In this document: piece after piece, positions 11,951 to 23,805 of the stretch | Numbering within the stretch: the stretch's first letter is position 1 | Layout: each line of letters starts with the position of its first letter | DNA from: Morinoia aosen | Lineage: Eukaryota > Arthropoda > Malacostraca > Amphipoda > Talitridae | Length of the DNA stretch: 64,000 nt | Direction: 5' to 3' | Assembly: GCA_030386875.1 (NCBI GenBank) | Contig: CM059560.1 | Span: forward strand, 27,026,183-27,090,182 | The notes under the pieces: model-generated | What the model was told of the DNA's origin: nothing | What the model saw: only the letters and a program-made list of their open reading frames with translations | The model's database searches: none | Position numbers and translations under genes: made by a program

Positions 11951-13679
11951 TAAAAGACGGGAGAACTCGTGGTACTTCATCTGAGCTAACTGTACCATTC
12001 TGAAACTGTGGCGGAGGTGGAAACAGGCATCGTTGATGGAGGAGCTGTCTTTCAGCAGAAACGGCAAGTCTATCCGATTTGTTGGAGAAAAATTTCTCAG
12101 TTGAATGAAATTCATCCATAAAAGTTGCCGTGATCAGCGATAACGATTCGCACCTTTCACAAAAATTAAACAGTCCTTTAAAACAAACTTCGATTAACAG
12201 ATTCCTGAAACAATTATTCAAAGGAAGATCAAAGTTCACCGAGTAAAATTTAGATTATGCTTGACAGTGAGAGAGAGAACGTAAAACCACATTCAGCCGT
12301 ATTTAGCCCACTCTTCGCTGCTCTACCGCATTCTTCAAGTCTGAGTCCGAATTTTAAGGTAAATAACTTTAAAAGCTGTTGATTTCGCCTAATTTATATT
12401 GTTAGAAATATTAAATAAACCTAACCGTATATTTATCCTACAAACACGGGTACCAAATTGGGGGCGTTATGGAGGGCTGGAATGGATGAGGTTCACATCG
12501 TGACATTAAATGGAAAATATTCTATCATAAATCTCATTGTGTTCTCATAAGTTTGCGTTCTTGGAAAAGAAACAAATGAAATTCACTGTAGTTAGATAGG
12601 CCACTGAGTGCGGAATTCCTTTCGATTACTAGCAGGGCTTACAGTCTTAGCATCACTCCTTCACTTCCTTAACCATGCAGTGCATACGATTTGCTTTCGC
12701 CTAAAGTTTTGAACTTTGGATGTTAGAGTTTTGTTATTCAAAAAGAAAAAGTTTAGATTTCAGTGCACTACAGCTTAATTTCTTAGAAGAAATACGTGAC
12801 AATTCATATCATGGCTTTATATCCTTGATTTAACCGTCCTCCAGCTCAGCTGTTAGTTTTCAATCTCATTCTAACAACGCAATGGTTTTTCACAATTTGC
12901 TTCGTAATTTTGACAATCTAGATAATACGAGAATAATTCAGAACGATGAAAACTCAAACCTATGTTTGGTAATAGCGAAAAACCACGCCTCTGAATTATT
13001 GCTTTAAATTGTTGCATTACGAATAGAAGATATCCTTTGGGCCTACCTTACGCGGGGTCAGATTTTTGAACATTTTTCGTTATCGGAGCAGTAAAGCCGA
13101 TGGTAAAAGTTCGGGAGTCTATGTAGCTACCGTACGTTTCCAGATGCTGGATATTCTAATTCTACACGGAAAAGCTACAAATTGTAGATTTTGTCTGAAA
13201 AAATTTAGCACAAAGAAGAGCTTAGACCATACGGGCACTTTAATTGACGCATTTAGTGATTTGACAACACTGAATGTTTAAATGTCAGGGCTGATGTGAC
13301 AACATTGATTTCCATGTTCTTTGCGCTGGAATAATTTCTGACGACGTAATACTTCACAGTTTTGCTGACGTTACTCGTTCTAGGTGCGTCGCATCACCTT
13401 CTTCGGGTATTTGCGCCCTCACAGCTTTGCAGGCGTGTATAGTTAGAGTCTCGCATGACGGAATGTCCTATCCAATTAAAACTTCCCACCGATAAATCTA
13501 TTGTTCAGTATCGAACTACGTCAGTCCCGCACAGGTTTTTACTGCGTGATGATTTAGTGCCATCGAAATTTTGTTCATGTGTTGAATTAGGGTCAGAAGC
13601 CTAACTACATACAATACCAATAATGGAGACAAAATCTGTTTTCGTGCAATATTACAAGTGGACTTTTTCGGGGCATTTT
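11951..13679. other. AT-rich DNA without recognisable genes
   Basis: The C-terminal tail and 3' end of the Tigger-like element may extend to about 12.2 kb but could not be traced. Nothing else is supported; open frames are short and unrelated to known families. Confidence 0.4.
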
Positions 13680-13850
13680 GGAATACAAGGAATGTACTGG
13701 AAGCAGGCTAGCAATATTAACGCAGCGGTATTTCAGAACAGAAGTTAAACAACACAGCGATGAAAATCTCCGGTCAAATGAACTGAAACTGTTTTACTAG
13801 TGTTCAACAGCCGCATTTTTGTTCTTTGAACTGAGAGCATATGATTAAAA
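13680..13850 (+). repeat. Dispersed repeat, copy 1 (pairs with 16385-16512)
   Basis: It shares ATTRACGMAGCGGTATTT and TCAACAGC...GCATTTTTGYTCTTTGAACT with 16385-16512, in the same order, orientation and approximate spacing. The pairing indicates an old interspersed repeat or a segmental duplication. It has no coding capacity and no recognised family. Confidence 0.5.
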
Positions 13851-14204
13851 ATACTTGGTAAATTTAGTAAAAGTATAAGTAAAATCTCATGCCCTCAAGA
13901 GAAAAGTTCAGATTATTCCCTCTCTTCCGATAATTCACAATTTAAAAACTTTAAGCGCGTAAACAATTATAAAGTTATTTGATCGGATGGAAAATTGTAA
14001 ATTTTCTGGAAATCAAGCACGGATTAAATCAACAAAATTTCATTTCCACAGTGAGACGGAAAAAATCCTAAAACTTCAAGGCCTGCCAATAGTCAATAGT
14101 ATAGTCACATTATAAAAAAGACTTCAAACTCTCCAGTAAAATAAAGTCCTAAACGCGTACGATATCTCGCTTTAACCATGTAACCATGTTCTGTAGCCCA
14201 TAGA

Positions 14205-14465
14205 AGGATGTGTAAAAGCCACGTGTGTTCGTGTGTGAAATTATGAGTAAGTGTGTGCAAAATCTGGGTTCTACTTCAGTGTACAATTTTGGTTTATGCG
14301 TATGTGTCAAATTTTATTAGTAGTATGTGTAAGATTTTGTTGGCTGAAAGTGTAAGATTTTCAACCTCTCTGAGTAAATCTTTATGTTATCTGTATGTAT
14401 AAAACTTTCTTTTGTGTGAAAAATATTTGGTTTACGTGCATGTATAAAATGTCTGTTTGTTTCGT
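14205..14465. repeat. Strongly decayed tandem repeat with GTRTGTRTAAAATTTT core
   Basis: About eight variably spaced copies of a motif such as GTGTGTGCAAAATCT, GTATGTGTAAGATTTT and GCATGTATAAAATGTC occur over 260 bp, at roughly 25-35 bp intervals. The copies are too diverged for a precise unit. This looks like a minisatellite near the end of its life. Confidence 0.5.
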
Positions 14466-15487
14466 GATCTTAAGTCACCTTCCAGTTTGCAGTGAAAACT
14501 TAAGACATTAAACACATACGTGTGAATTTACTCGACGCAGAGACCACTCGTGTTCTTGATCATCGTCGCGTCTGCTTATCTTATCTGGAGACCGGGGAGC
14601 TGTGAGTCTGTCTTGAACGTCGCCTCACTTCCCAGCCTTGTATGTTCTGCTTCCGAGACAAGATTATTTTGCTGCCAGTAAATTTGCTCACGTTTTGTGT
14701 GAACAAATACTTTTGCGATACTTTGGGTTTCCTTGCATGATAACGTTTTTTTAGATGTGCTTACGTACAGGATTATCGTTTAGCTAAACAGTGTATGATT
14801 GCGACGCTGATGTATTGAACGGCTATCCTGCGCGAGAAGCATTGTCTAAAAAAGTTTAAGGTGAATGGGATGATGGACTAGAGGCTTTATTTAATTAGAT
14901 CTTTGGTATTTAGAAGAGATATTCCCAATTATGTGACTTTTCCCAATTTCAGTTGTATAATCGGAGGCACTCTTTCCCAAAATGCTATGCTTGTATACCT
15001 GATAACTTGAGCTGATATCAGACTTCTTTTTCTGCGCAAAAACTTTTCTCACGCTGTTGATTTGGAACTGTCTTCGGATACAATGCTCTAGTTGCCCATG
15101 TACTGTGCATTAAGCGAAATTTGTGCCTAATGGATCACGATAAATTTGTTCATGAAATAAGATGGAAAAAAATAACGAAAAATTCTCAAGATAATAGGCA
15201 ATTGAAGGATAATTCAAAGTTTACAGCATGTCTAGGAGCTCAGATGCCTTTCGCTATTGCGTGTCCACCAGAAATGGCCAACGTTTACGCGAAGTGAAAC
15301 CGAAATACAAATATTGCTTCTCGGGTCTTACGCAAACACAGAGTTTGTGTTAGCAACCAGCGCGCTCGGCTGCGACTTCGTCTTACGAATGTTTACAGGA
15401 ACAGGCGAGCTTGAACTCTTGTTTGGGCCGTGCTTGATGTGTTTCAAAGCAGTCGAAGGGTGATTTTCAGCCATTTCACTGTCCGTC

Positions 15488-15565
15488 GTTTTGCGAATAG
15501 CTGTTGAAGAAGCATAGACTTGTGGCAGACTTGAAAATGCTCTCTAAAAATATGATAGAAGTATA
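15488..15565 (+). repeat. Dispersed repeat fragment (pairs with 19635-19715)
   Basis: The AATAGCTGTT(G/C)AAGAA start and the GCTCT...AAAATATGA block are shared with 19635-19715 in the same orientation, with internal indels. It is probably an old interspersed repeat. No coding signal is present. Confidence 0.45.
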
Positions 15566-16384
15566 TTTAGGACTATCATTAACCATGTTTATGTACAAGA
15601 ATAGCGACAATAATGATTTAAAGATTACTACTACGAAACGCAATACTGTGAATAAAATGCATGAAATCATGTAAAAATAGATAGCAATAAATTTAAGAAC
15701 AGCGTTTTTTAAATACGCACTAATTTTGGTCCGTGATATTTAGTCATTTAGAAAAGTCCATCTCACTTGTTTTAAGAGGTTAACATTTGACAAAAAACAA
15801 AATTTGTTTGTTCTTTCTGGTACAATGAGAACAGATTGAGAGATACCTTCCTTGGTCGCAACCTTATCCTTCGTTGGAAGGGAACGAATCCTTGTGTTCT
15901 AGGATTAATGGCATTTTACAACACTTCAATTTTTTTTGTATTGATTGCCAGCTGTATTTGAGGCAGCGATATAAAATGGAGTAGAGAGTTTAATTTTAAT
16001 ACCGTGGTAATGATTCGTGTTTTCTAATAATTCTGGAACAAACTGCAAAGGTCGCCTTTAATTTTTCTGCACAAGTAAATTTGTCGGATTTGCTGTTCCG
16101 TTCTACGGCTTTAGAGCTAGAAGTAAATAAACAAATAATAATAAATCTCATAACAAAAGCACTTTACCTATCTTAAACTTGAGTATTTTCCTCGCTTTCT
16201 TTTTTCTGTTCGTAGATGCTGAATACATTTAAACACTTTAATTTTCTCAAAATATTGCAATGGAGAATTTCGTTCTAAGTTATTTGTTTGATCAATTGCG
16301 ACGTAATATTCTTGATTGACGAGTGCATGAATCCTCTGAAGTTTGTCTGTCACAACAATAAATAGATAGAGTATGTTTGCCGCA

Positions 16385-16512
16385 AATTAAAAGTATTGAC
16401 GAAGCGGTATTTAAGAGTGGGAGCGATAAAAAGATCGACTGTATGCTACTTGAGACTGCGTGTTCTTTTAGTTTTTATCAACAGCATTTTTGCTCTTTGA
16501 ACTAGACTCGTG
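16385..16512 (+). repeat. Dispersed repeat, copy 2 (pairs with 13680-13850)
   Basis: It aligns with 13680-13850 at both ends (ATTGACGAAGCGGTATTT and TCAACAGCATTTTTGCTCTT), with a more diverged middle. It is not coding, and the family is not recognised. Confidence 0.5.
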
Positions 16513-16840
16513 CACATCGTACCTTCGTTTTTTTCTGATGAGGGCCAGCCCTAATATTCTTTGTCAACGTCAATTTATTTTTCAGAATATTCGCCTTTTC
16601 CGTACATATGCTTGAAAATATATCTATTAAATAAAGGTTATTCTTTGTTGCTCACTATCCGGAAAACTCTTTGTGTACAAGCAGTGCTAGTGTGCGCAGG
16701 TCTGTAGGATTATTCACGTCTTCTGGAGACACGTACGCGAGACGCACCGCAGCTTGAGAGCGTTTCGTGAATTTGTGAAGATTTTTTTTTGGGAATTAAG
16801 AGCAAGAGCGCTCGTCCTCTTGTATTTCATTATAATTTTA

Positions 16841-17606
16841 CAGGGTCTCCACAAAGTCTCTTTTAAATTTCTAAAATTTATTACAAATGTAATAGGTAGG
16901 ATATTTTATTCAGATTTGTTTCATTGTATTCAGCGATTATTAAAGTTATTTATCTCATTTAATATACTCCTACATGGCCACCATTAGTTACACGAAACCC
17001 ATCAAGACGGTACTCGATTTCGTGCCATGTTTGCTGTAGCATTCCTCATGAATTGTGGCAATGGCATCAGTAATCCTTTCCTTTAGGTCATAAATGCCCC
17101 GTATCTTTGTTCGATACACGATATCTCTAACATAGCCATGGAAAGAAGTCCAGGGGAATGATATCTGTTGAACTTGGTGGCCAAGGAATTGACCCATCCC
17201 TTCCAACACACCGGTCTGGAAATGTTTGAGTGAGTATCCCACGAACAGGCAGTCCTCAATGTGGTGGTGCTTTGTCTTGCTGAAAAATGATGGTTGGTTT
17301 AAGATCATTCAGTTGTGGTGCCACCTATTTAGTTAAAAGGTCAAGGTAAACATTTCCACTAATGCATGTCTTGTTGAAGAAAAGTAGTCCAATTGATGAG
17401 GCTATGCTACAACGAACATGGTAAGAAATCGAGTACCGTCTTGATGGGCTTCGTGCAACTAGTGCCGATGTAGAAGTCTATTGAATAAGGTAAAAATTTA
17501 ATAAACGCCGAGTACAATAAAATAAATCTGAATCTGAATAAAATATTCCATCAATTGCATTTGTTATAAATGTTTGAAGTGGCGAAGAGACGTTATGGAG
17601 ACTCTG
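16841..17606. mobile_element. Tc1/mariner-type fold-back element
   Basis: The left end CAGGGTCTCCACAAAGTCTC and the inverted right end CAGAGTCTCCATAACGTCTC are flanked by TA on both sides (16839-16840 and 17607-17608), the Tc1/mariner target. The inverted homology extends about 200 bp inward from each end, through GATATTTTATTCAGATT, and includes coding sequence. Both arms encode the same transposase carboxy-terminal segment (EIEYRLDG), on opposite strands. The element therefore appears to be one 3' half plus an inverted second copy of the 3' end in place of the 5' half. It is non-autonomous and dead. Confidence 0.8.
17000..17400 (-). pseudogene. 3' part of a Tc1/mariner-superfamily transposase
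   Basis: The minus strand reads, across frameshifts, FQQDKAPPH (about 17259-17285), TFPDRCVGRDGSIPWPPS, STDIIPLDFFPW (about 17138-17180), GYVRDIVYRTKIRGIYDLKE and then EIEYRLDGF near the left arm. This follows the order of the second and third catalytic regions of the IS630/Tc1/mariner family (QQDGAPPH, SPDLTPLDFFLWG). Both aspartates of those motifs are still readable. The 5' half with the DNA-binding domain and first aspartate is missing, and stops and frameshifts break the rest. Confidence 0.75.
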
Positions 17607-17608
17607 TA

Positions 17609-18569
17609 CATTATTTGGACTTTCCGACCACTGCAGCGTTGAACAAGCGTTTTGTATTCCACCCGAATATAAGTTTGTACGCATCTTCACGAACTCCTAT
17701 TGAATTGTTCAAGCAAAATTTTCTGTTGCAGCCATTCCTCATTTTTGGCAGATCATATCCCCCTAACAGGTTTGGTATCTAGTTATTTTATCATAAGTGT
17801 TATACGTTTCAATCTGCGAATTCCGCCGCAAATATATTCTCACCTCCAGATGTGCAGCATTCCTGTACAGAAATTCTGATCCCATTTGGAATTCGAACTA
17901 CTGAACCCATTTCAAGTTCCCACGCACAGTTCGCGGTCTGGCCGCATCAGCAATACGCGTCCATATCTTATTTCCATGCATAACGACGGCTCGGTGCCCT
18001 CCCCTGTGCGGGGTGTCAACTAGCGCAGACCGCCATGGCCTCTTACACGGGCAGCGCTCTGGCAGTGGCACCGAGGTATATAATGAAGGCTCATTAGCAT
18101 TGCTTACCATATTCAGTGTGCGCTACCTGGGCTACCTCATTTGCATAAGATTTTCTGCAAGATGGTCTCAAGGAGTTCACATGCTGAATATTTCTCCAGG
18201 GCTCTTCGCGGGAAAGAAAGCAAATGCGAAAGAGAATACTGTCAGCTAGCGGCGTTAAAAAAAGGGAAGATAGCCGTCCGAGGTTTCTAAATTGAACAGT
18301 AAGAAACAACGTAACAGCCATTTTTAGTGCGCACATATGATTAATGTCAAATGTCTTCATACACATTCTGCATCATAAGCGCATATGTGGAAGCAGTGCC
18401 ATTATTTTTTATATTGTTGGCGAGAATTCGTGCAACACATTCATGTTAAAGTACGTAACTATGAAGGTGATTTTCTTACGTCTTTCATCATCTGCTGCTC
18501 TCTTTTTTTGTCACTTCTTTTCCTAGAAAGAATGAAAGTTCAATTTCCTGATTCAGTTATTGACTTTTT
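17609..18569. other. Unique DNA, one GC-richer patch
   Basis: A moderately GC-rich patch at about 17920-18080 is open for 70 codons on the minus strand, without known motifs. No gene is supported. Confidence 0.4.
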
Positions 18570-18906
18570 TACCCTCAGACGGATATTACCATTGTCAAAT
18601 CAATATAACTATTGTAGAGGCGGATGTAATAATAATTATACCCATAGATATTAGCGCATCTAAAGGGGGAGGTGTGAGGTACAGAGCTGAAGGATAGATA
18701 GGCCTTTCTTTTGTTGAGATGGAATAGATTTTTTTTTGCAACGGACCATCTTTTTTCGGTTGACTGCAGCCCCTTTTTTCAGCACGTACTATCCTTTCTT
18801 CTTCCAACTTTTATCTTGTTTCATAAACTTATTCATTCCATACTAATGGTACCTTCCTCCTTCCACTCCTCGAAACCCTTCTGTTGGGGTTAGGATGGCT
18901 TAATAT
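18570..18906 (+). mobile_element. Dispersed retroposon-like element, copy 1
   Basis: It is homologous along its length to 26942-27313. Shared blocks include GGGGGARGTGTGAGG, CTTTTTTCGGTTSACTG, TTTTTCAGCAC, TTCTTCAACTTTTATCTTG and TACCTTCCTCCTTCC. The 5' boundary is uncertain because CCCTCAGRSGGATA-type sequence occurs at 18570 and a similar GGCGGAT run starts near 18620. No tRNA boxes are visible. It may be a SINE body or the 3' end of a longer retroelement. Confidence 0.65.
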
Positions 18907-21559
18907 AATTTATGCGTCTATCTATGACTTTGTATTAATATAATGTTGATTTTCCCCCAAAAACTATTCAATTACTAATGCTTTGGTTTTCAAAACATAT
19001 TGGTAGAAAAATTCTCCAAATTAATTCGCTTTATTTCCAGCATGCAAGCCTCTTTAAATGGGCCTGTTTACTTAAAATTAGAAAATTAGTTCAACACTTT
19101 AAGTCGGAATTAGAAAATTAGATTGTGATATAATTCAGGTGCCAGAAATAAGTTAACGACGAAATTTATAATTCGTGCGTTAACATGAGATCATTTTGCA
19201 ATTTTTCACACGTCGAAACTCACATTCTGTTATTTCTCAGCTATTATATGTTATTCAATTATCTTAATGATTACACCGCTGAACTTTTTAGCCAGTCATA
19301 TTTAAGTCCTCCCTCAAATGCAACTGAATCTAAAATTAACAATTTCTGGCTGGGTCATTTATCTACTTGACAAACTGTGATCGATGAAAGATTGTCGTTT
19401 TGTTTAATTTGAATATTGCTTGCGAGTTTGAACTTGCTGATTGTGATCATGACTAAAATGGAGAGCCACTGCGAAACGTTTTCTTGCTCAAGAATTTCTA
19501 CGCTGTGACATACCAGTCCTTGGCATAATTGAAACGGAAATGCGAAAGCTTTACGTAAACAAATGATTCGTTTGTGATTTTCGGGGTAAGAAAACAAACG
19601 CTCCTGTTTGGGAAGTCTGCAAGAGTTTGGCAGTAATAGCTGTTCAAGAAAAAGCAGATAACAGTTTTCAACGCTCTGAAAATATGAAGAATATTAAGGG
19701 GATTGAAATTTATTTCTAATTAACAAAGTCACGATACAAAACACATGTGTGCCCAAATACCTACATAAGTGAACATTTTCCCCCTTTCTTTCGTCGCTCA
19801 TGGAGCTTCTTTGATTTACTTGGGCAGGGACTTAATTTCATGTTTATTAATCATAAAATTATTTATCCTTTAATCTCATGATTCTATTGTCTTCCGCTGT
19901 ATCATGTATAGTTAGCTCGTGACGAAATCAATTCATAAAATAGGATGGTGCAAGGAATTTTAATAATTCCTCCAATTGCGACGAAAAATTTGCGAACAAA
20001 ATGAGAAGCTAAGTGAATATTGTTACAGCACATGAAACTGAGCAGAGAGCGTGAGTACGCATGCTGTTGCCACTCAGTCTCTTGAGGAAATAAGATTGAT
20101 CACACAACGCGAAGTTGTTGCACCTGTCCTTCGTTGAATTAGAAATGAATCAAGTTGAATTCAAGTTAAGCTGGAATAAAATATGACTTAGGATTACGTT
20201 TCTCTATACACGAACAATCAGACATGGCAGCGAGCAGCGATGGTTATGTCCCAGAGACATAATAACTCGCAGAGTCTATACTGTCTTTTTTTCATTAACT
20301 CAGACTAAGATTAGGATATCTTGAATTGTTTCTTCGAGTTTCATTCGATCATTTGTTTCTCGTAATATATGCTAAACAATTTAGTTGATAATGTTGGTTT
20401 TCTCCTTATTTCGTGTTGAAGCTGATAGTAGGATTGGGACTAAAAGAGTTCCATGGGCAGAAGAACTGGAACAAAAGAGTTTGGCTTTCTTTGTATAATA
20501 CTTAACACGTCCTTCAAATGCAATATATTTTTACTAGATTTGACAACAATCTTTCTCTAGTCAAACGTCGAACACTTGCCTCTTTTCGTCTCGGGAAAAT
20601 GATGGCCTGTGCGCGGTTCATACCTGTGTGCATCCGTGTTTAGTATGGAAGTGATGACATATTTTCATAGGAAGAACCTGCCCCTCACCAGCCCTGTCCA
20701 ATACGAAGCAAGCTGAGGGCTTCCCTCCATGTCCAATCCACTCATCCTCTTCGCAGTCCTGACGAGAGACAACTACGAGGTTCAGTGGTGGTCTCTTTTG
20801 TGGTGGCTCTTTCGGCTACTGTTTGTTCGTTGCACCACGTTTTGGTTTATCCATCCTTCTTTTAGCTTCGCAAATTTCTGTCACCTAGTCTTTGTGTTGG
20901 ATCCTTGTGCTTAGTGCCTCTCATAACTTTTGGAAAAATTAGGTCTACGAACTAGAAAAACAATTATTGGTGAAGTATTCCAGTAAAATGGATGAGTAAA
21001 AAATAATCATTCACGTATGTCTTGAAATCAGGATTTCGGAGCAAGAAGCGTTGTTGAGTGTTTATTCCGATCATATTATTTTATTCCGCATTGAAAGTCG
21101 GTAACGTAAAATTCCCCAGATTGGTTAGATCCGCCTTGTTATATGCAAGTTGACCAATTTGAGCATCCAGGTCGGTATCCAAGAGTCGATCATGTTTATA
21201 ATTGTATCAAGATCAGAAAAGATGAGACTTTCAAGACGGGTTATGCCAGTCAAAATCAAGTACGAGTTTGCATTTATAAACTTTGGGAGTCCCAATTGAA
21301 ACAGGTTTTTGGCATAACTTTGGCCGCAAAAGTTAAGAACGTGTCCTTTATTGTAGATTTGTATCGCATGATTGTTGTTGCCGCTATTCGACTACTGAAA
21401 ATTTGAAAAAAAAATTCTCCACAATTGGAAAATCATATGAGTTGTTTAAAACATACAGTACATTCGAGCTTTTTTCTTCATTTTTGAGCCTTATTATCCA
21501 GAGCAGCAGCAGAAGCTCTGAGAACTTCAATAAAATAAGTGAGCAGCAAGCGGCACTTA
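18907..21559. other. AT-rich DNA without recognisable genes
   Basis: A dispersed repeat fragment at 19635-19715 is the only supported feature. An 87-codon frame at 21143-21406 has no known motif. Confidence 0.4.
19635..19715 (+). repeat. Dispersed repeat fragment (pairs with 15488-15565)
   Basis: It matches 15488-15565 through AATAGCTGTTCAAGAA and GCTCTGAAAATATGA, with small deletions. Non-coding. Confidence 0.45.
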
Positions 21560-21890
21560 CAGCCAGCGGCTACTACCAATGTCACCACTGCAACCTTCCT
21601 AACCAGCTGCTGCAAATGCAATCTTCTCAACCAGCAGTTGCAACCACTCCCATCCTCACTACCTTCACCACCACCATCATCAAAACCTTCTCTATCACTA
21701 TTATCCCCACGACCACCCTCACAATAATCATGCCTACCACGACCCTCATCATGAGGACCTTCACCATTACCATTATGACCACGACCCTCACTATCTCCGA
21801 CATCTTGCGACCCTAGTCATGACGACCCCACGACCCTCACCACCCCCACGACCCTCACTCCTCACTACGACCCTCACCAGCAGCAGCTGC
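21560..21890. repeat. Cryptic CAC/ACC/CTCAC-rich simple repeat
   Basis: The tract is dominated by irregular CACCACCATCATC, TACCACGACC and ACGACCCTCAC runs without a fixed period. It directly precedes the 47-bp array and gives a Thr/Ser/Pro-rich open frame by composition alone. It may be the substrate from which the neighbouring GTACCC-type arrays grew. Confidence 0.75.
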
Positions 21891-22054
21891 GTCAGTGTCG
21901 CGTTACTCCCTCACTCGGCCGCCATGTGTGCGTCTCAAAAAACTCGCGTTAGAGTCGAGTCGCCTCGTCGTGACCGCCGGTGGCGGTTGGTTCAGGGCTG
22001 GGAGCTCTGCTGGCCCTCGGGTGTGGAGTGTGCCGATACCCTCAGCGTGCTCCG

Positions 22055-22590
22055 GTTTGTACCCTCATATGGCCCTCGGCTGTACCCCTTCATGCTCTCA
22101 TGGCTGTACCCTCCTGTGGCCCTCGGCTGTACCCCTTCATGCTCTCATGGCCGTACCCTCCTGTGGCCCTCGGCTGTACACCTTCATGCTCTCACGGCCG
22201 TACCCTCCTGTGGCCCTCGGCTGTACCCCTTCATGCTCTCATGGCTGTACCCTCCTGTGGCCCTCGGCTGTACCCATTCATGCTCTCATGGCCGTACCCT
22301 CCTGTGGCCCTCGGCTGTACACCTTCATGCTCTCATGGCCGTACCCTCCTGTGGCCCTCGGCTGTACCCCTTCATGCTCTCATGGCCGTACCCTCCTGTG
22401 GCACTCGGCTGTCCACCTTCATGCTCTCATGGCCGTACCCTCCTGTGGCCCTCGGCTGTACCCATTCATGCTCTCATGGCCGTACCCTCCTGTGGCCCTC
22501 GGCTGTACCCCTTCATGCTCTCATGGCCGTACCCTCCTGTGGCCCTCGGCTGTACCCCTTCATGCTCTCATGGCCGTACCCTCCTCATGA
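22055..22590. repeat. 47-bp minisatellite, about 11 copies
   Basis: The unit reads GGCCCTCGGCTGTACCCCTT followed by CATGCTCTCATGGCCGTACC and CTCCTGT. It is near-identical between copies, with variants ACACCTT/ACCCATT and CTGTACC/CCGTACC. Because 47 is not a multiple of three, each forward frame reads the same 47-residue super-repeat and all three stay open. Internally it looks like a 23+24 bp dimer built on GTACCC, which links it to the neighbouring 16-bp array. Confidence 0.95.
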
Positions 22591-22644
22591 AAGCGTTGTT
22601 TGGCATATACTCACTGAAGTCTGTCCCTCCTAATGCCCGCGTAC

Positions 22645-22682
22645 AGCGGCTTGTACCCTGTCATGACAGGGTACAAGCCGCT
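22645..22682. repeat. Perfect 38-bp palindrome at array boundary
   Basis: Arms of 19 bases (22645-22663, AGCGGCTTGTACCCTGTCA, and 22664-22682) are exact inverted complements with no spacer. The left arm contains TGTACCCTGTCA, the core of the 16-bp array that begins a few bases downstream. It sits between the 47-bp and 16-bp arrays. Confidence 0.95.
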
Positions 22683-22689
22683 TTCATGC

Positions 22690-23415
22690 CACCCAGTCAT
22701 GCCTGTACCCTTTTATGCCTGTACCTTGTCATGCCTGTACCCTGTCATGCCTGTACCCTGTCATGCCCGTACCCTGTCATGCCTGTACCCTGTCATGCCT
22801 GTACCCTATCATGCCTGTACCCTATCATGCCTGTACCCTGTCATGCCTGTACCCTGTCATGCCTGTGCCCTGTCATGCCTGTGCTCTGTCATGCCTGTAC
22901 CCTGTCATGCCTGTACCCTGTCATGCCTGTACCCTGTCATGCCTGTACCCTGTCATGCCTGTGCCCTGTCATGCCTGTACCCTGTCATGCCTGTACCCTG
23001 TCATGCCTGTACCCTGTCATGCCTGTACCCTGTCATGCCTGTACCTTGTCATGCCTGTACCCTGTCATGCCTGTACCCTGTCATGCCTGTGCCCTGTCAT
23101 GCCTGTACCCTGTCATGCCTGTACCCTGTCATGCCTGTGCCCTGTCATGCCTGTACCTTGTCATCCCTGTACCCTGTTATGCCTGTACCCTCTCATGCTT
23201 GTACCCTGTCATGCCTGTACCCTCTCATGCCCGTATCCTGTCATGCCTGTACCCTGTCATGCCTGTACCCTGTCATGCCTGTCCCCTGTCATCCCTGTAC
23301 CCTGTTATGCCTGTACCCTGTCATCCCTGTACCCTGTTATGCCTGTACCCTCTCATGCTTGTACCCTGTCATGCCTGTACCCTCTCATGCCCGTATCCTG
23401 TCATGCCTGTACCCT
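22690..23415. repeat. 16-bp minisatellite, about 45 copies
   Basis: The unit is TCATGCCTGTACCCTG with scattered point variants (TGCCC, CATCCC, TTATG, CCCGTAT). A block of about 95 bp carrying a characteristic variant series recurs after exactly 160 bp (23161 and 23321, ten units), showing internal segmental duplication. All three forward frames are open and read the 16-residue repeat MPVPCHACTLSCLYPV. No independent coding evidence exists. Confidence 0.95.
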
Positions 23416-23805
23416 CATACCAGCGTTGTACCTGTACCCTCTTCCTCCAGTGTCGTCCAACCAGTTTCATTATACCAACATTTTCGTTCTAGCGCTCTCT
23501 CGAGCTTGTATCCTTATGTGCCTTCAAACCTCACACCAGTTTTCTTTATTAATACTTTTTCTGATTTTAATTATTACGATGCTTGAATTATGGTTGTGAT
23601 CTGCTGTGTTTTCCTTGCTATGTCTTCACCTTCGTGAACTGTCAATATTCACGTTCACTTATTGCTACACCATTTCTGTCGCATGTGTTGTGCGAAAGCC
23701 GCTTTCAACTCTCATTGAAGCATCATTACTGGATTGCATGCTTCTCTAACCTCCTCTTAATTGAATTCTTGCGTATAAGGTCTTCTCTTGAAAAGTTTGT
23801 AAACA

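Larger units (their letters stand above)
13851..16384. other. AT-rich DNA with dispersed repeat fragments
   Basis: Besides the decayed tandem repeat at 14205-14465 and the dispersed fragment at 15488-15565, no gene was recognised. Open frames are under 70 codons. Confidence 0.4.

Noticed and set aside
21819..23599. 557-codon and overlapping frames over the 47-bp and 16-bp arrays
   Set aside because: Unit lengths are not multiples of three, so every forward frame reads the same peptide and stays open. The frame is a product of repeat composition.
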